A stretch of DNA of 64,000 nucleotides from Petrolisthes cinctipes (Eukaryota > Arthropoda > Malacostraca > Decapoda > Porcellanidae), in NCBI GenBank assembly GCA_033782935.1, contig JAWQEG010001374.1:136001-200000 (forward strand), in the 5' to 3' direction. The notes beneath the pieces were generated by a model that was given only the letters and a program-made list of their open reading frames with translations, did no database searches and was not told the DNA's origin. Positions within the stretch are counted from its first letter, which is position 1; the number at the start of each line of letters is the position of its first letter. This document shows positions 1 through 13,067 of this stretch, piece by piece. The translations under genes and the position numbers were made by a program.

Positions 1-308
1 ATAGCAAAATACAACAGTACCACAGTGAGCAGCAGAGGGCCAGGTAGCTTAGCCCCTCCCATGGTGCATTCATATAGTTACTTACATACTGTACAAAAAC
101 TTTCACATGTGATTTTTTACTTATTCAAAACAAAAAATAGCAGGCAAGTATTTAAACCAATAATGCTAAAAAAATTAGTGACAAAAATAAAAAAATGGTA
201 AAGGGCAATGGCTTAAAAAACTTCAACAGGTTAAGGCTACACATTTTTGTTAATTTCATTAAATTTTTGCTTGTGAATAAAGGATGCAGAGACTTTGTAG
301 TGTGCAGC
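1..308 (-). other. 3' UTR region of the RGG-box gene, running off the window
   Basis: This AT-rich sequence lies downstream of the TAG at 311-309. I see no clear poly(A) signal on the minus strand before the window edge, so the true 3' end is probably outside. Confidence 0.4.
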
Positions 309-3300
309 CTACCTGTTTCCGTAGCCACTCTCCCCATCCATCCTGGGTCGCTTCATGGGAGGGCCGCCATGGGAACCTCGCGAGGCCCTACAAAGAGACC
401 GCACCAGTTTCACCCTCCACCCTACCATGCATCTCACTGTTCTATGGTCTTAAATCTTACTGTTTCTCTACATACTCATTCTACTGTACTTTAACTGACC
501 TTTACCATTACCACCTATGGTTTGGAATCACACGGAACTTACAGAGTGGTGCAGAATTTAGTTATTCCAAAAGTAGGATTTTCTACCCTACATATAACCT
601 AATTCTGCGTCACCCTGGATTTCCCAAACTTATTCTCAATACAGTATTTATAGGTTTCTGCTCTGATATCTATAAGGTAGAGGTGCTCAGGTTACCAGCA
701 CAAGTTTAATTAAACTGACTAATTTTACAGAACCTTAGACAAGTATAATTGCTTAATTTTTATTCACAAACACCGAGGAGGAAACAAGGAAACATCAAAA
801 CTTACTTCACTCTAAATACATCATCTAAGAACACATCCAGGTCTTAGAATGGTTAGTCTCTACTAAAAATTATGACACCAACTGCAGTGAGACTACGCAA
901 TTAATGACAGCAAGAATCTGTACCCATGCCACACCCTATTATCCACACTTCATAACTTTACCATTAGTACTACCTCACACATGCCCTATGACTGGTAAGG
1001 CTCATTACTACCTAAAAGTTTCAGCCTGGCATGAGTATATATCCCATTTACATCAATCGAGATCATCCTTCAAAAACTTGACAAGAATAGCATCCACTCA
1101 TGGTCATAGCAGTTCCGGATAAAACAACAGCATCCTGCCTTACACTACACCAAGCACTAAGCCACTGAAGTTGTCATTGAAGCATACAGTTCATTGAAAT
1201 TTGGTTCATGTGGGATCTGACAGATGGGAGAGTAGAGGTGACTGGGGGATGAGTGATAATAATGAAACAAGGTTGGTGGGTGGGAAGGGGTGTGTTACCC
1301 AACATGAGAATGCATATCTGTCTATTTGGTTTCCAGTAAATATTGTACTGAATTACTTTACCTACCGTGTACTGTACAGTACTCTCAGTGATTCATATAT
1401 TGTTCACAACTTTGTAACACTATCTTCACTCATCTTTCCCCTTAGTTCAATGTGCATTCCTTCAAATGCAATGTATCTAGGCATCTCCAAAACAAAATTG
1501 CACATGAATTTGGATCACTCACTTTTCTTTTCATTTCACAGATGGACAATAAATAAGATTCTTGCCCTTATTCTTCACTTTTCTCAGCATCGGTAATTTT
1601 CCACCTACTGCTGTTCTGACTTATAATCCTTAATGGACCTAGACAAATATTTCTTATTTCATGTTCCTGGATAAATTCATGATCTTGAGGATATATACTC
1701 ACACCCAAACACCTACTGATGGTCCCTGCATACCTCAAAGACCTTGTAATGACAATATCATAATCTTAGTGAACCCGACAAGCAATTCCTATCAATGAGG
1801 CACTGATTGTGATATATTGTACTATACAGTGCAAGGTATATTAACCCCTTAATCGTGGGTGACAAGATAATTCGACACCACCAACATGTGTGGAGGACCG
1901 CGGGTGACGAAATAACTCGACAAAGCTGTTTTTAAAATTAGCGTGCCCCATAACACGCTAGTTTCGGGCTGGCAACACTGCGTGTGATAGCCAAGAGACT
2001 ACCCAGAGTCTAGCCAACCACTTCCAGCCAGTGTTAAAACAGCAGGGAAAGTGGGAGGACATATTTTCATCACTCTGCTTTTCCTGTAATTGCCATTCAG
2101 TATATTTACATAAAAACTTTGTTGAAAAATGTGATTCTGACATGTTTTATAACAAAATCAGAGCGTGAAAACATAGATATGTAAATAGAGTGTAAAAGTG
2201 AACTTTGAGGTTTGGTCATTCTGAGGTGGCTACCCATCCTTCAGGAGTCCAAATGTCCAATTAGTCATCACAAGTACATCAAGAGACAGCTATAGTCAAA
2301 CTCGCCTAAATATACAGCTGTGGTGTGGCTTTCATCTCTGTACAGCAGTGTTTCCCAAACTTTTTTTGTCGTGACCCTGAACAAAAATTTATTTTGGCCT
2401 AGCAACCCTCAAGGATGAAATATTATTTCAGTATTATTTTAGTTTTATCCATTTGAAAAAGGTTACTAAATTTTACCATAAGTTACTAATTAATAAATAC
2501 TCGTATATGTTTTGTTCTACCTTCATTTATCGTACTTTATTCTTCACAACTATTTTCCTGTCCCAGTTTGAGTGACGATTTATATTCCACAACTATGATG
2601 TTACTAATTATATTTGAATTAGTTTTACTTCTAATCTCTCTCTCTATTATTTATTTATTTATTTATTTTTATGTTTTATTAATTTTGTAGGCATCCCGCG
2701 ACCCTCAGGAACACACATGCGACCATTTGGTCGCGACCATGGGTTTGGGAACCACTGCTGTACAGTGTTGCCGCCACATTTTCAGTACCGTCTCTCTCTC
2801 TTACTTTTGTTTCTTTTATTTATAACTCTGCTTTTATTTGTTAATTTGAAGACAATTTCTTTAGCCTGACTGTGCAGATGTGAGGAATGGGTTGAACGAC
2901 TTCCCATGCTGTCTGTGCAAAGGGCATAAAGAAAGTGAAAACTGAAACGAGGTCACCAACAGGAAGCTATCTTGTCAAGGCCACCAACTGGGTGTGGAAG
3001 TGTTGCGGCTCGAGTGATATTTTTTTTTTTTTTTTTTTTTTTTTTGCAAATAACTATTATTTTGTTCTACATATTAGCTTACAGATTATGAATGTGATTA
3101 TTCCTCACCCTTGAAATTATGGTAAAAGCCTGTAAATGTGAGCATTTTTTTCTACAATTATAGCAACACCTGAGGGGTCTGGATATTTCAGTATTGCCGC
3201 CACCCACAAAAATTATATTGATTATTTCTTTTACTTTGGATCAGGCATATTTCTTCTTTTTCAAGCTTATTATGTTATATCTATAACTGTGATATCATTA

Positions 3301-4855
3301 CCCACCCGAATACTATTCTAAATTCCATTAAAAGTTACTACAATTTCTTTTAGCAACACTGTACAATATTTATGCCATATTTATGTGTAACTGTATAAAT
3401 GTTTTATGCATAATAAGATTACTGTTCAATAAGCCATCTAAATACACAAGTGGAGATTTTATATATCTGAATTTATTGTATTTGTGATGCCTTGTACATA
3501 AATAGTGTCCGTTTCACATCGTAAGTTGGGGAAATGTGGCGACACCATACAGAATAGAGGGACACACCATGGCCATAAATTTAAGCAAGCAAGACTATAA
3601 AAGTTTGTACTTCAATATCATGTATCATTTATTTATGTAGCATGAGTGGTTTACACACTATTAGCTGTCAAATGTTTTGTTTATATAGTGACAGCGAGTG
3701 CGGGAGAACGGCTTGCAAGACAGAGTTGCCAATGCTCAGTAATGCCCGTGTTTTAAGGGTTAATCAAGGAATGAATAAAAAAGCACCCTAACATGGAATA
3801 CTATCACACACAACCTTACAATACCTTATATTGAGGGTAAAGTACTGCAGTACGGTATTTTTGGAAAACCAACCCGTCCTCGTTGTGGGTAACACTCTCC
3901 TCCCCTCTCTCCCACGTACCAACCTTATTGCAACATTGCTTTCTATCCCCACCCCCCACCAGTCTTCTCTTCCCTTCCCCCTCTTAGCTGAACCAAGTAT
4001 TTTGATGCTTCATCAACACTGTATTAGTGGCTTCTCATTTACTGTAGCAAAAGGAAAGGAGCATCGGTTTCGTTGGGTACTACACATATCACACAACAAA
4101 GGCACTCAGCATGCAAATAACAAGATTTATGTTCTCTTCTGTTTCCTGTTAACATATGAGGGCTTGAACAAAATTAAATGCACAAATACAACTAGCATAC
4201 CGGTTGGCAGGCAATCACAAGCTTATACTTATCAATAAAAATCAAAATAAAATCAAGACCTTTTGCCTTACGTTATTTAGAATAAATTTCAGTAAATTGG
4301 TGATGAGCAGGTATTTAAATTTCTAATAAAAGTGTGACAACATTAAGAGATGCACAGAGCTGCGCTAACTTAATATTTTTCGTATTGCAGCTATTTTTTA
4401 CTAGCAATACTAGTAACAAAATCTTTATTATTACATAATCTCCTTGATCCCATTTATCTCTCTAATACTCCTCCATACATAGTAGAATTGCCTTTTTCCT
4501 GTCTATGCTACCTTACCTCTCACTTCCCCATTCTTCAAAGAGTTATAAACTATTTGTGAATATTGTGGAAGGTGGTCAGAGCGGAGTATGCTATACTGCA
4601 TGACATGTTTGTCAGTGGCAAACACCACCAGGCAAGCACTGACACTATACTCTAATTTCATTCTTTGGAAATATTTTGTGATTAAGTATATTTTTTAGGC
4701 TATACTAACATTATTTTTGGTTATGCACACTGCTTCTTATTACCTAGGAAATATTAATTTATGCATTACAACACCTCATCACCTGCCTTCCTCCCTTTCT
4801 CCCCAACCTAAGTTGGCAGGTAGATCCATGAAATATGACACTCACAACCAGAGGG

Positions 4856-4888
<33 letters not shown>

Positions 4889-7800
4889 ACCACAGCCATA
4901 ACTTGCTGCTCAAAAGAATCAACACATTAACTCCCAATCCATCAAGCTATTTACTGCCATGTCATAATCCCAAATGGGGTACAAAAAACAGGAATTCTTG
5001 AGTCAAGATACAACTGATATAGAAGAATATTTCTATAAATGTGTACCGGGACTACCATGGCAACTACGTCTCCCTAGGCAGGGCTGCCCTGTTCATCCCT
5101 ATGTACCTGCAAGTCATTTCTCTCAGTCAATATGTCATACAATAAGTGTCCTCTACAATGCACACTCTTTTTCCTCCACGAAGATAGTAATGCATGATAT
5201 ACTGCCATCAACAGAATTGGCAATGTTATAATAGTTATATAGTGTTACACAGTAATTCACAGAGTGCAGCACTATCTTCAATTTATATTTTTTGTCAAGG
5301 GATTTAGCACGTAGGCTTGAGTACAATCCCCACTTCATTTGATGGAAGTTTAATGTACTGTGAAACAAATGCCTTATGTAACCAACACACAAAGAGAAAA
5401 GTTCATAAACCAAGTGATATCAGTATGACACATTCATCCTTTGGCAAGCATTGTGAAATTACTTTAATTAAGCAATAATCATATTCTTGAGAAAAGACTC
5501 GCATAACTTATAATGGGCAAGACAGAATATGTGGAGCTCTCCTAAAATGTCCCTATAAGGAATCCGGGTAGCTGATGTGTGGCTTGGCACTTGGGTGTGA
5601 TGAGTTTCAAGTTGCATTTAGCCTTGAATACCAAAAGAAACAGCTCAAAGGAGATGAAGAAAAATACCAGTACTCACCCTCTCTTCTGGTACCCTCCTTC
5701 GTAGCCTCCAGCACCGCCGCCGCCACCACGGCCCCGAGGTGCCCCCCGGAAGCCACCTCTGTATCCACCACCGCCCTCTCCATATCCACCGCCACCGTAG
5801 CCACCTCGAGGTCCCCCTGTACCACGACCCCGGAAGCCACCACGAGGCTGACCATAAGAGTTGCCACGGAAGCCACCACGGAAGTTACCTCTGAAGCCAC
5901 CTCGGTAGCCACCATCTGGGCCACCCCTGCAAATATATCAAACACAATCATTCCACTATACAACTACATGATCATTATAGGCTTGATATTTCATCCAATT
6001 ATATACACAAAGAAGTGCATGATAGTAAACAACTGAAATAGTATAAATGAGAACAGTTTACAAGTATAAATAGGGTTGACTTTTCACTACAATTCATATT
6101 TAACAATAGAACCATTCGCAGTAAGCAAAAAGCTGGCACATACCGCCAGATTTTAAAATTTTGTTTTCATATCAGGGACATTGAAAATTTGCTCACCATG
6201 CCCTCTTTGTTATAATATTATACTTACAAAAGTATTTTCAATTCACTTAAGATCTCCAGTGTGCCTATCAATGACCTCGCATAATAATTTGTGATGTTTT
6301 TTATGTTGTTCTTTGGTGTTGGTTGTATAAGGCGCAGCTTGAAGATTTATTGGTTTTACATACATATTGAAATATTCTATTAACAATTTTTATATACAAA
6401 TGCCCCCATGAGTCAATAGCAAAGTGATTAATACTCTCTGATCTCGAGGGTGGCTGGCGTATTAGCGAATGTCAACAAACATCATTCAGTAGTTGTCCAG
6501 TATTGTATCTTCCTCTCCATTTTGTATTGACGTCTTCTTTATCGATTGTAATAAATCACATGAGGGCAAAACCTTCCCAGCAGGAACAGCGACCACCACC
6601 AAGCCGAGGCTATGAGCACAGCACTTGTTGGTGTGTTTGTTATTGTTTTGATTGGTAAAGCATGTCTTACTACAGGCAGCGAGTATCTGCTGAAATAATT
6701 TCTTTTTCTTTTATTACCTTTGTTGGTGGTCACTTGGAATATTTATTTTACATTAAAAATCAAGAAATATTCACATGTATAATGTAAACCCGATGAATGT
6801 TTATCCACTGAGGCACCCACACCAAAAATAGCACAAACACAATAAAACATCACAAACTATATTGCTAGCTCATTAATATGCATGATGGAGTGCTTACTTG
6901 AAAATCAAAATAATTGTAAATACATTATTATAACGAAGAAGGGTCTATATGTAGATTTTTTTAGGTCCTTAATATAAAATTAAAAATTAAAAAATCTGGA
7001 GGCATGTGGTGTCAACCCCTCGATCAACGCTTAATGCGAACGGTCCTATTACATTTTTTTTAATGCAACTAGTTGTTGTTGTTTTTTGGAGGAGGGGGGG
7101 TGTCACTAAAAAATGCAAAGAATGAAAAAGGAGGATGAAAAATAGTTAAATAAAAATGTAGGAAGCATTGTAAAAAAGGGTAAAAACAATCAACCAACTT
7201 ACCTCCCACCACGGAAGCCTCCACGCCCTCTGAATCCTCCTCTCATTGGACCCCTGTCAACAGACCTTAAATATTATCTTGCATAATTTCATATATCTGT
7301 TCTAAGAACTATAAAAACCATATGGATACTACCCCAATAAAACAATAAAAAAGACCAGTTAAACCACTAAACCAAATCATGCCAAGGATGTTAATGGGTC
7401 TAAAATACACACCATTCAGGATATATGCCAATATAAGTGAAGACAATCTTGAAATATTAAAGCAACATCTAGGCTCAGTTAAAATGAATCTGTTCTTTCC
7501 ACTATGGTGCCATGCACCAATGTTTCTAAGGAGAAATATTGGTAAAGTTTAAGGAGAGCCACAGAAATGGAAAACATACCCTTTCCCCAATTTTTTTTTT
7601 TTTTTATAATCCATAATTCCCTATTTTCATAAGTTGAAATATAATTGCGACAGCACATTTAGACCATGTTTGATTACCCACCAAGAGGCAAAATGTTAAC
7701 AAACAACATGGCTGAACCCCTTAATAGTCACCATATTCTCATAATACATAACAAGTGTAATTCCTTCATTGAAACTAGATTACATATCAAGGGTACCCAA

Positions 7801-8682
7801 TTGTAGTTGTTACGTTCGTTAAGTTGGTTTCTCTCACTACATGAAATTTCTCTAAACTTTACCTAATACCCCAATGACCTCAAGTCATATAAAATGTTGA
7901 ACAACTAGTCTTATCTGTCTTATTCTGTCAACAGTAGTGCATTGTGGGTAGCCATAAAACAGCAGGTGCCATGTCATAGTTAAGTTTTTGTATTTTTTAC
8001 ACTCGAACCATTATCCATAGGTATTATAACCAGTATGGAGATGAAGGCCTGGTATATGTATGTATGTATTATAACCATGATAGAATTACTTTCCAATATT
8101 TGATATTTATGGGTGATTTTCATTTCAAAACTTGGCTCAGATTTTCAATTTTCTACATTTATGGGTGATAATGAATTCACTACGAAAGCCAAACATGCTA
8201 ATTTACACGTTTTTCCCCCACCCAAAACCCCGATTCCCAGGCTCTTGCCCAACATTGTGTAGGAATGGGTTAACAATAGTAACAAAATGCATAATTTCCG
8301 AATATCAATTAATAAAAAAACATCAACTCCTTTCATTTCAAGATGACTCTCTACCAAAAAACATACAAAAAGATGGAGGTGTGATTCCATAGACTTACCA
8401 CAACTTTGTCTATATTCTTCCAAAGACAAGAAGATGTCATGCATAATATCAATTTTACTTTCTGAAAAATCTAAAACAATGAGTGAATGATCTTCCTCTA
8501 TCTGGCTACCCATAAATTTATAACTCTCAACTACACAACAGTGGTTCAACTTACCCTGAAAATCCTGGACCACCACGGCCCCTGAAGCCCCCACCACGAC
8601 CGCCCCTAAAGCCTCCCCGACCCCTGAACCCATTTTGAGGCCCAGAGTGTTCTGCCGGAGGGGGTCCACCTTCATCTTCCAT
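309..8682 (-). CDS. RGG-box glycine/arginine-rich protein (168 aa, 4 coding exons)
   Basis: The coding exons, read on the minus strand, are 8682-8555, 7253-7203, 5926-5678 and 387-309. All junctions are GT/AG and phases agree (2/1 at every junction). The protein begins MEDEGGPPPAEHSG and is then almost entirely RGG/FRG repeats (FRGRGGFRGGRGGG, YRGGFRGNFRGGFRGN, PRGRGGGGGAGGYEGG). It ends with a basic nuclear-localisation-like segment, MKRPRMDGESGYGNR, and TAG. RGG boxes bind RNA and are arginine-methylated, so a nuclear RNA-binding or condensate role is inferred. No RRM, zinc finger or helicase domain is visible, so it is not a complete FUS or GAR1 protein. The TAG lies within a possible donor (AACAG|GTAGGC), so a longer isoform with further exons left of the window is possible. 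I do not recognise a specific orthologue. Confidence 0.8.
388..5677 (-). other. Large last intron of the RGG-box gene
   Basis: This 5.3-kb intron is bounded by GTGAGT (donor at 5677) and GTAG (acceptor ending at 388). Besides the hAT MITE it holds a T run (3020-3045) and an A run (about 4856-4887). I see no other supportable gene in it. Confidence 0.7.
2346..2757. mobile_element. hAT-type MITE with exact 8-bp target duplication
   Basis: The element starts CAGTGTTTCCCAAAC and ends GTTTGGGAACCACTG, imperfect terminal inverted repeats of the hAT CAGTGGTTC type. It is flanked on both sides by CTGTACAG (2338-2345 and 2758-2765), which fits the hAT target consensus nTnnnnAn. The 412-bp interior is AT-rich with no reading frame, so it is non-autonomous. 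It lies in the 5.3-kb last intron of the RGG gene. Confidence 0.88.
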
Positions 8683-8869
8683 ATTCTGAAAAAGTCCAAT
8701 ACCAAGTGGAATTAAACCAATACATCAACACTGAAATATAGTTTACAAAATTGAGTAGATCAATTACGAGTAAAAAATATTAACCTTACAGTAATCACAG
8801 CAAAAACATACAACCATGAGTAAAAAATATTTAATAATCACAGCAAAATCATACAACCAAAGAGTAAAA

Positions 8870-9542
8870 AAATATTGGTATTATTACAAAAGTAGTACAT
8901 TCTTGGCTAGGGTCGCACAGTGTTACTACATCCGGCTAGGTCCAGGGAATTTGTCCCAGTCACTTTATGATAGTTTACACCGGTTACATCCCGGTAGTCT
9001 GCCCAGGTTAGGTCCCGGTAGTCTGCTGTGGTCTATGTTAGGTTAGGTAAGGTCAGACTAATTTCAAAATGCCCCATTAAAATATGCCCTATCTTGGAAA
9101 TGGGGCATTTGTGGAGGAAATGCCATAGAAGAAAATTTCGGTAAATATTGAAAGAATTACCGTTATTGAGAACGGTTTTTCTACCTTCATTACCCACTTA
9201 TTTAGGCCATTCTAAGACTATTTTTTTCTATGGCATTTCCTCCACAAATGCTCCATTTCCAAGATAGTGCATATTCAAATGGGGCATTTTGAAATTAACC
9301 TGACCTTACCTAGACCACATCAGACTACCGGGACCTAACCTGGGCAAACTACCGGGAAATAACCGTGGTAAAGTACAGGATATGACCGGGGCAAAATACT
9401 GGGACCTAGCCGAATCTGGCAACACCGCTACAAAACGGTTATTCTTTCAAAAAATACCGAAAAGTCTTAGAATGGCCTAAATAACTGGGTAATGAAGGTA
9501 GAAAAACCGCACGCCATAACGGCAATTCTTTCAATATTTACC
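8870..9542 (-). mobile_element. GGTAAATATTG-family MITE, outer copy split by an inner copy
   Basis: The outer copy (reverse orientation) is interrupted at GAAAATTT/GAAAAGTC by a complete copy in the opposite orientation at 9140-9458. The inner copy starts GGTAAATATTGAAAGAATTA and ends TTCTTTCAAAAAATACC. The two halves of the outer copy read continuously when the inner one is removed. It lies in the first intron of the RGG gene. Confidence 0.75.
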
Positions 9543-9926
9543 AAACATACAACCAGAGTAAAAGATAGAGAATGTATAGGCACCCTCGAAAAATTGATCA
9601 CATCCCCTCTCCACCAAATTGTTTTTAGTCTTTAGTTACCCTTAGGTTGTTGGTAATATTTTCACTATTACATAATTAAAACTCGTAAACAAACTTTCAA
9701 AAAGACAGGTTGGCCTATAACTGAGGTAAAAACATTCCTAACTATCCAATTTCCAGACATATAAATAAATTGTTGAAATGCGAGCCTGAGCGAGGTAATG
9801 GGCGGGAGGGGAGGGGCGGTGTGGTTAATTTAAAGATTATAGATTGATTTATATTAGGCGCCGCAACAGCAAGGTCATATAGCGCCAGAGAGAGGTGATA
9901 GAGGTGTGACAGCAAGCAGGAAGGAA

Positions 9927-9929
<3 letters not shown>

Positions 9930-9958
<29 letters not shown>
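9930..9958. repeat. (AG)n microsatellite
   Basis: A perfect AG dinucleotide run inside the first intron of the RGG gene. Confidence 0.95.
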
Positions 9959-9962
<4 letters not shown>

Positions 9963-9988
9963 TTTTTTTTTATAATAATCTGGTTAAT

Positions 9989-10110
9989 TTAAAGGAGTGT
10001 ATCAAAGTAGTGTTGGCAAATCTGGAGCCACCCATTCCTCAAAACTATTCCAAACAACAAGACACCAATATTATTTGTTTATCAGGCCCTGTTTCATGGT
10101 AAATTAATTA
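9989..10110. mobile_element. Shortened TTAA-flanked MITE copy
   Basis: Contains the family core GTTGGCAAATCTGGAGC, ATTCCTC and CTATTCC, bounded by TTAA at both ends. The right half of the usual palindrome is missing. Compare the full copies at 53783 and 58730. Confidence 0.5.
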
Positions 10111-10491
10111 AGGAGTAACCAGTAGCCTTCTAAACTATACGACTCCCTTATAGAACAAAGCCTCTCACTAATTAAACACTACTATAACCTTCCCACACCC
10201 TCAATACCAGGGCGGACCTCATACTTACAATGGTAATAGTAGTTTAAGTAGTGTCACGCGGCTTTATTAATCTCAATTTACTAGAGGAAATAACACGCGG
10301 GGACAATGACGCCGCTGCTAGCCACAACGATCGACTCCCAAGGACGCCGCTAACACTAATTTAAGGTAAAATACACTATTACACTTTTACTAAACTACCC
10401 TAAAATGTCGGGAGCATCACTACACTATCACCTGTCAAGTCTCATACACCAATGCTCAAGAATACATGGGAAAAAACTGGCTCTTGCTTAC

Positions 10492-10550
10492 CTGTGAATT
10501 TAGTATGAACTTCTCTTCTCTTTCAAAATGGAGTCTGGGAAGAATGGCGG
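10492..10550 (-). other. 5' untranslated first exon of the RGG-box gene
   Basis: Reading the minus strand, the stretch ends AATTCACAG|GTAAGCAAG, a strong donor. It is the only good donor upstream of the ATG exon, whose acceptor (TTTTTCAG|AATATGG) leaves just three untranslated bases before the start codon. The transcription start is not visible, so the right edge is approximate. It implies an intron of about 1.8 kb that contains the nested MITE at 8870-9542 and a TTAA element at 9989-10110. Confidence 0.5.
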
Positions 10551-11121
10551 CACAAGATGGGCTAAATTAATATAAGTATTAAAATATATCACCATTAAAT
10601 GAATTAATTTATACTAAATATTATGATTATATATATACAAATATCCATGGCTCATAACTTTATCACATAAATTGATGGGATACTTCATAGTAAGGAAGAA
10701 ACTATGTAAATCTCTAGTGCCGTTCAATGAATGAGATGGTATATGGGTGACAGTAAGGGCATTGTTGCCAGGTATGGGAAATTTTCCCTGGACATGGGAA
10801 AATAGAGGCATCAATGGGGAAATTATTACAGCAGACGTCAGGGTCAATAGTAATCATCCACATAAAGGTAACTCAAAACAATTTGTTGTCTAATATTGTC
10901 AAGTTCACATATGATGTTATTGTTTTAAGTAGTGCGTAGCGGCTTCCAGAAAATTAGAATATGGTATTTAACTTAATTTTTGGAAAGTTTATCAGCTAAT
11001 TGAACAAAGGGAAACTGTCAAAATTTTACGTGGGTTACCCCTATAGGGACGATTATTTTTAACCCCGACTGTACAGTCGCGCACGTATGTACAGTTACGC
11101 ACACATGAAACTGGTCCGCCT

Positions 11122-11280
11122 CGATCGCTATAACTTGTGTGGTAGCTACAACAGAATCGAATGTAAGCAAAAATCATAGTTTTTTGACACACAGACAGTA
11201 ATATTATTTCTGTCTGTCTGTCAATAAACTATAACTTTTGCTTACATTTATTCCGGTTGTAGCTACCTCACAATTGTAGT
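11122..11280. repeat. Long inverted repeat (hairpin)
   Basis: The left arm includes GTGGTAGCTACAAC, AATGTAAGCAAAA and ACACAGACAG. The right arm is its reverse complement (CTGTCTGTCTG, TTTTGCTTACATT, GTTGTAGCTACCTCAC), with almost no loop. It is probably a palindromic MITE; no clear target duplication was found. Confidence 0.65.
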
Positions 11281-11330
11281 AAGGATACCAGCTTCATTTG
11301 TGGGCAACTGCATGTAGTGTACATTCTCTA

Positions 11331-11621
11331 GCCCACCCTGATTCGAAGCCCGAAATATGAAGTAGACAGTTTCTGGACGACAGCCCACCCAAAGCCTCCA
11401 TTGGTACGAAAAAAGTGTGGTCTCGTGATGATTTGTGTGGGTTGTCGTCTAGAAACACTGCGCCAGATCTCGGGTTTCTAAAGTAGAAGCAGGCTGTTTC
11501 TGGACGACAGCCCACCCAAACAATCACGCTACACACATCGCGAACCAATGGAGGCTTTAGGTGTGTTTTCGTCCAGAAACTGCATGCTTCAGATCTCGGG
11601 CTTCGACTCAGATGGGCTTGA
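11331..11621. mobile_element. Nested palindromic MITE
   Basis: Outer arms of about 60 bp face each other: CGAAGCCCGAAAT, CAGTTTCTGGACGA and AAGCCTCCATTGGT on the left, their reverse complement on the right. Between them is a second inverted pair built from the same motif (GTTGTCGTCTAGAAACA against GTTTCTGGACGACAGCCC). This suggests a copy inserted into a copy. Confidence 0.6.
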
Positions 11622-12594
11622 AACTATTATGTTATCTGAGTGTAATGCATGACACTCTTCCAAGAGTAAACAGGGAATTTGAGGTAAACAGGGAAATTTT
11701 GATGTTAAAGCTGGGGAAATTTGGTCACGCAGACCTGGCAAGTGGCAACACTGAGTACGGGGCGGGCCATCACTTCACACGGACCCGCCATCCCTATAAT
11801 AGTAGTATTTTTGTATTATTATCCTGTTTCTTCTGGGAAAAGGCTTATCGTTGCTCAGTTAGTATTATTGTGTAACGATGCACGTCTCTGCTACGTAGTT
11901 GAACAGCGAGAAATTGCAGATATTAATAGAATGACCTCTTATTAGCAAGTTGGTTTATTTATATAGATTTAGGTGGCGAATATTGGGCATTCCTCATTAT
12001 AACATGCTAATGCTACTTGCTTTGTGTTTTGCAAAATAATATTGCGATCCAAAATGAGTAACATGCAGGTAAATCTTGCTGGGAGAAAATATTGTTTTGC
12101 TCCTCATTTAGATTGGTTAATTAAATGAGCTACCATTTGTGTTTTATATATATAGACAAAAATAAATTTGATTATCTATTTAATTGTATATAGATCTACA
12201 TGAAGTTGTTTAGTCTATGTAGTTAACTGACTCTATCTATTAAAGCATTATGAACAATATGAAGTGTGTATTCGGTTTTTCTTATGACTGATATTCCCCA
12301 ACCCCCGTGGTTCAAACATGTTTTTATTGGTTTCTATTTGTTTTTCTATAGATAACGGGGAGGGAAATGAAGTTCAGGGAGTATGTAGGGTTAAAAAATG
12401 AGTAAATGGAGAAAAATTGGTGAAACAAACCTATCCCATGCTTCAGTCATAACAGAGGTAACTGCCCTCTTTTGTAAACCCTAGATAAACCTGCTGGCAT
12501 TTTCGCTTTATAATAATGCACAAGCACAGTGCATAGTACATACCAATAATAATATTTCCGGCGTACAGTACCATACCACTGTAACACGAGATGC

Positions 12595-12960
12595 TGTTAC
12601 TAGTTGCATGGGGTGCTCAAACTCACAGGGTACACAGTACATTATAGTTTATTGGTAGACACAGGGTAATGTTGCAGGTGTAGTACTGATAGCAATCACT
12701 CCAGGACCCTCTGGCCAGTAAGGGTAGAGCAGGAGCATGTGGTAGTGGGGCGAGCACACACGAGGTGGGTCTTACAGGGAGAGAGAGCCGTGCCGCATGC
12801 GAGTTGCAGTGGTGGAGAGTGAGCGTAGCAGGAGCGGAGCGAGCAGGCAGCTGGAGAGAGAGCGTGCTGGCCTGACTGGAACTTGGAGGCTTAATGCCTA
12901 TCACCCTTTTTTTTAGGCCATTAAGGCAATTATAAGTTGTTGTTTTTTATCATATATGTC
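12595..12960 (-). mobile_element. LTR-like unit A (partial)
   Basis: Read on the minus strand it carries CCAATAAACTATA close to its end, followed by the same terminal block seen at 13068 and 18053 (plus-strand GGGTGCTCAAACTC, TACACAGTACA, GTTTATTGGTA). No TATA-like block is visible, so only the R/U5-like part seems present. Confidence 0.4.
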
Positions 12961-13067
12961 ACCAAAGCGGTCGTCGTACTGGGGTATTCCATTCTTCTTT
13001 GACCTGGAAGATGTCGGGGTTATGTCGTCGGGAGATATGTTGTTGGAAAAGGTTGTAAAAACAGGGT

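Noticed and set aside
5607..5963. Val/Ala-rich reading frame on the minus strand
   Set aside because: It is the wrong frame over the RGG exon 5926-5678; the correct frame gives RGG repeats with matching splice sites.
8145..8705. 186-residue reading frame on the minus strand
   Set aside because: It reads the ATG exon of the RGG gene in another frame and continues through the donor into intron; no protein family fits.
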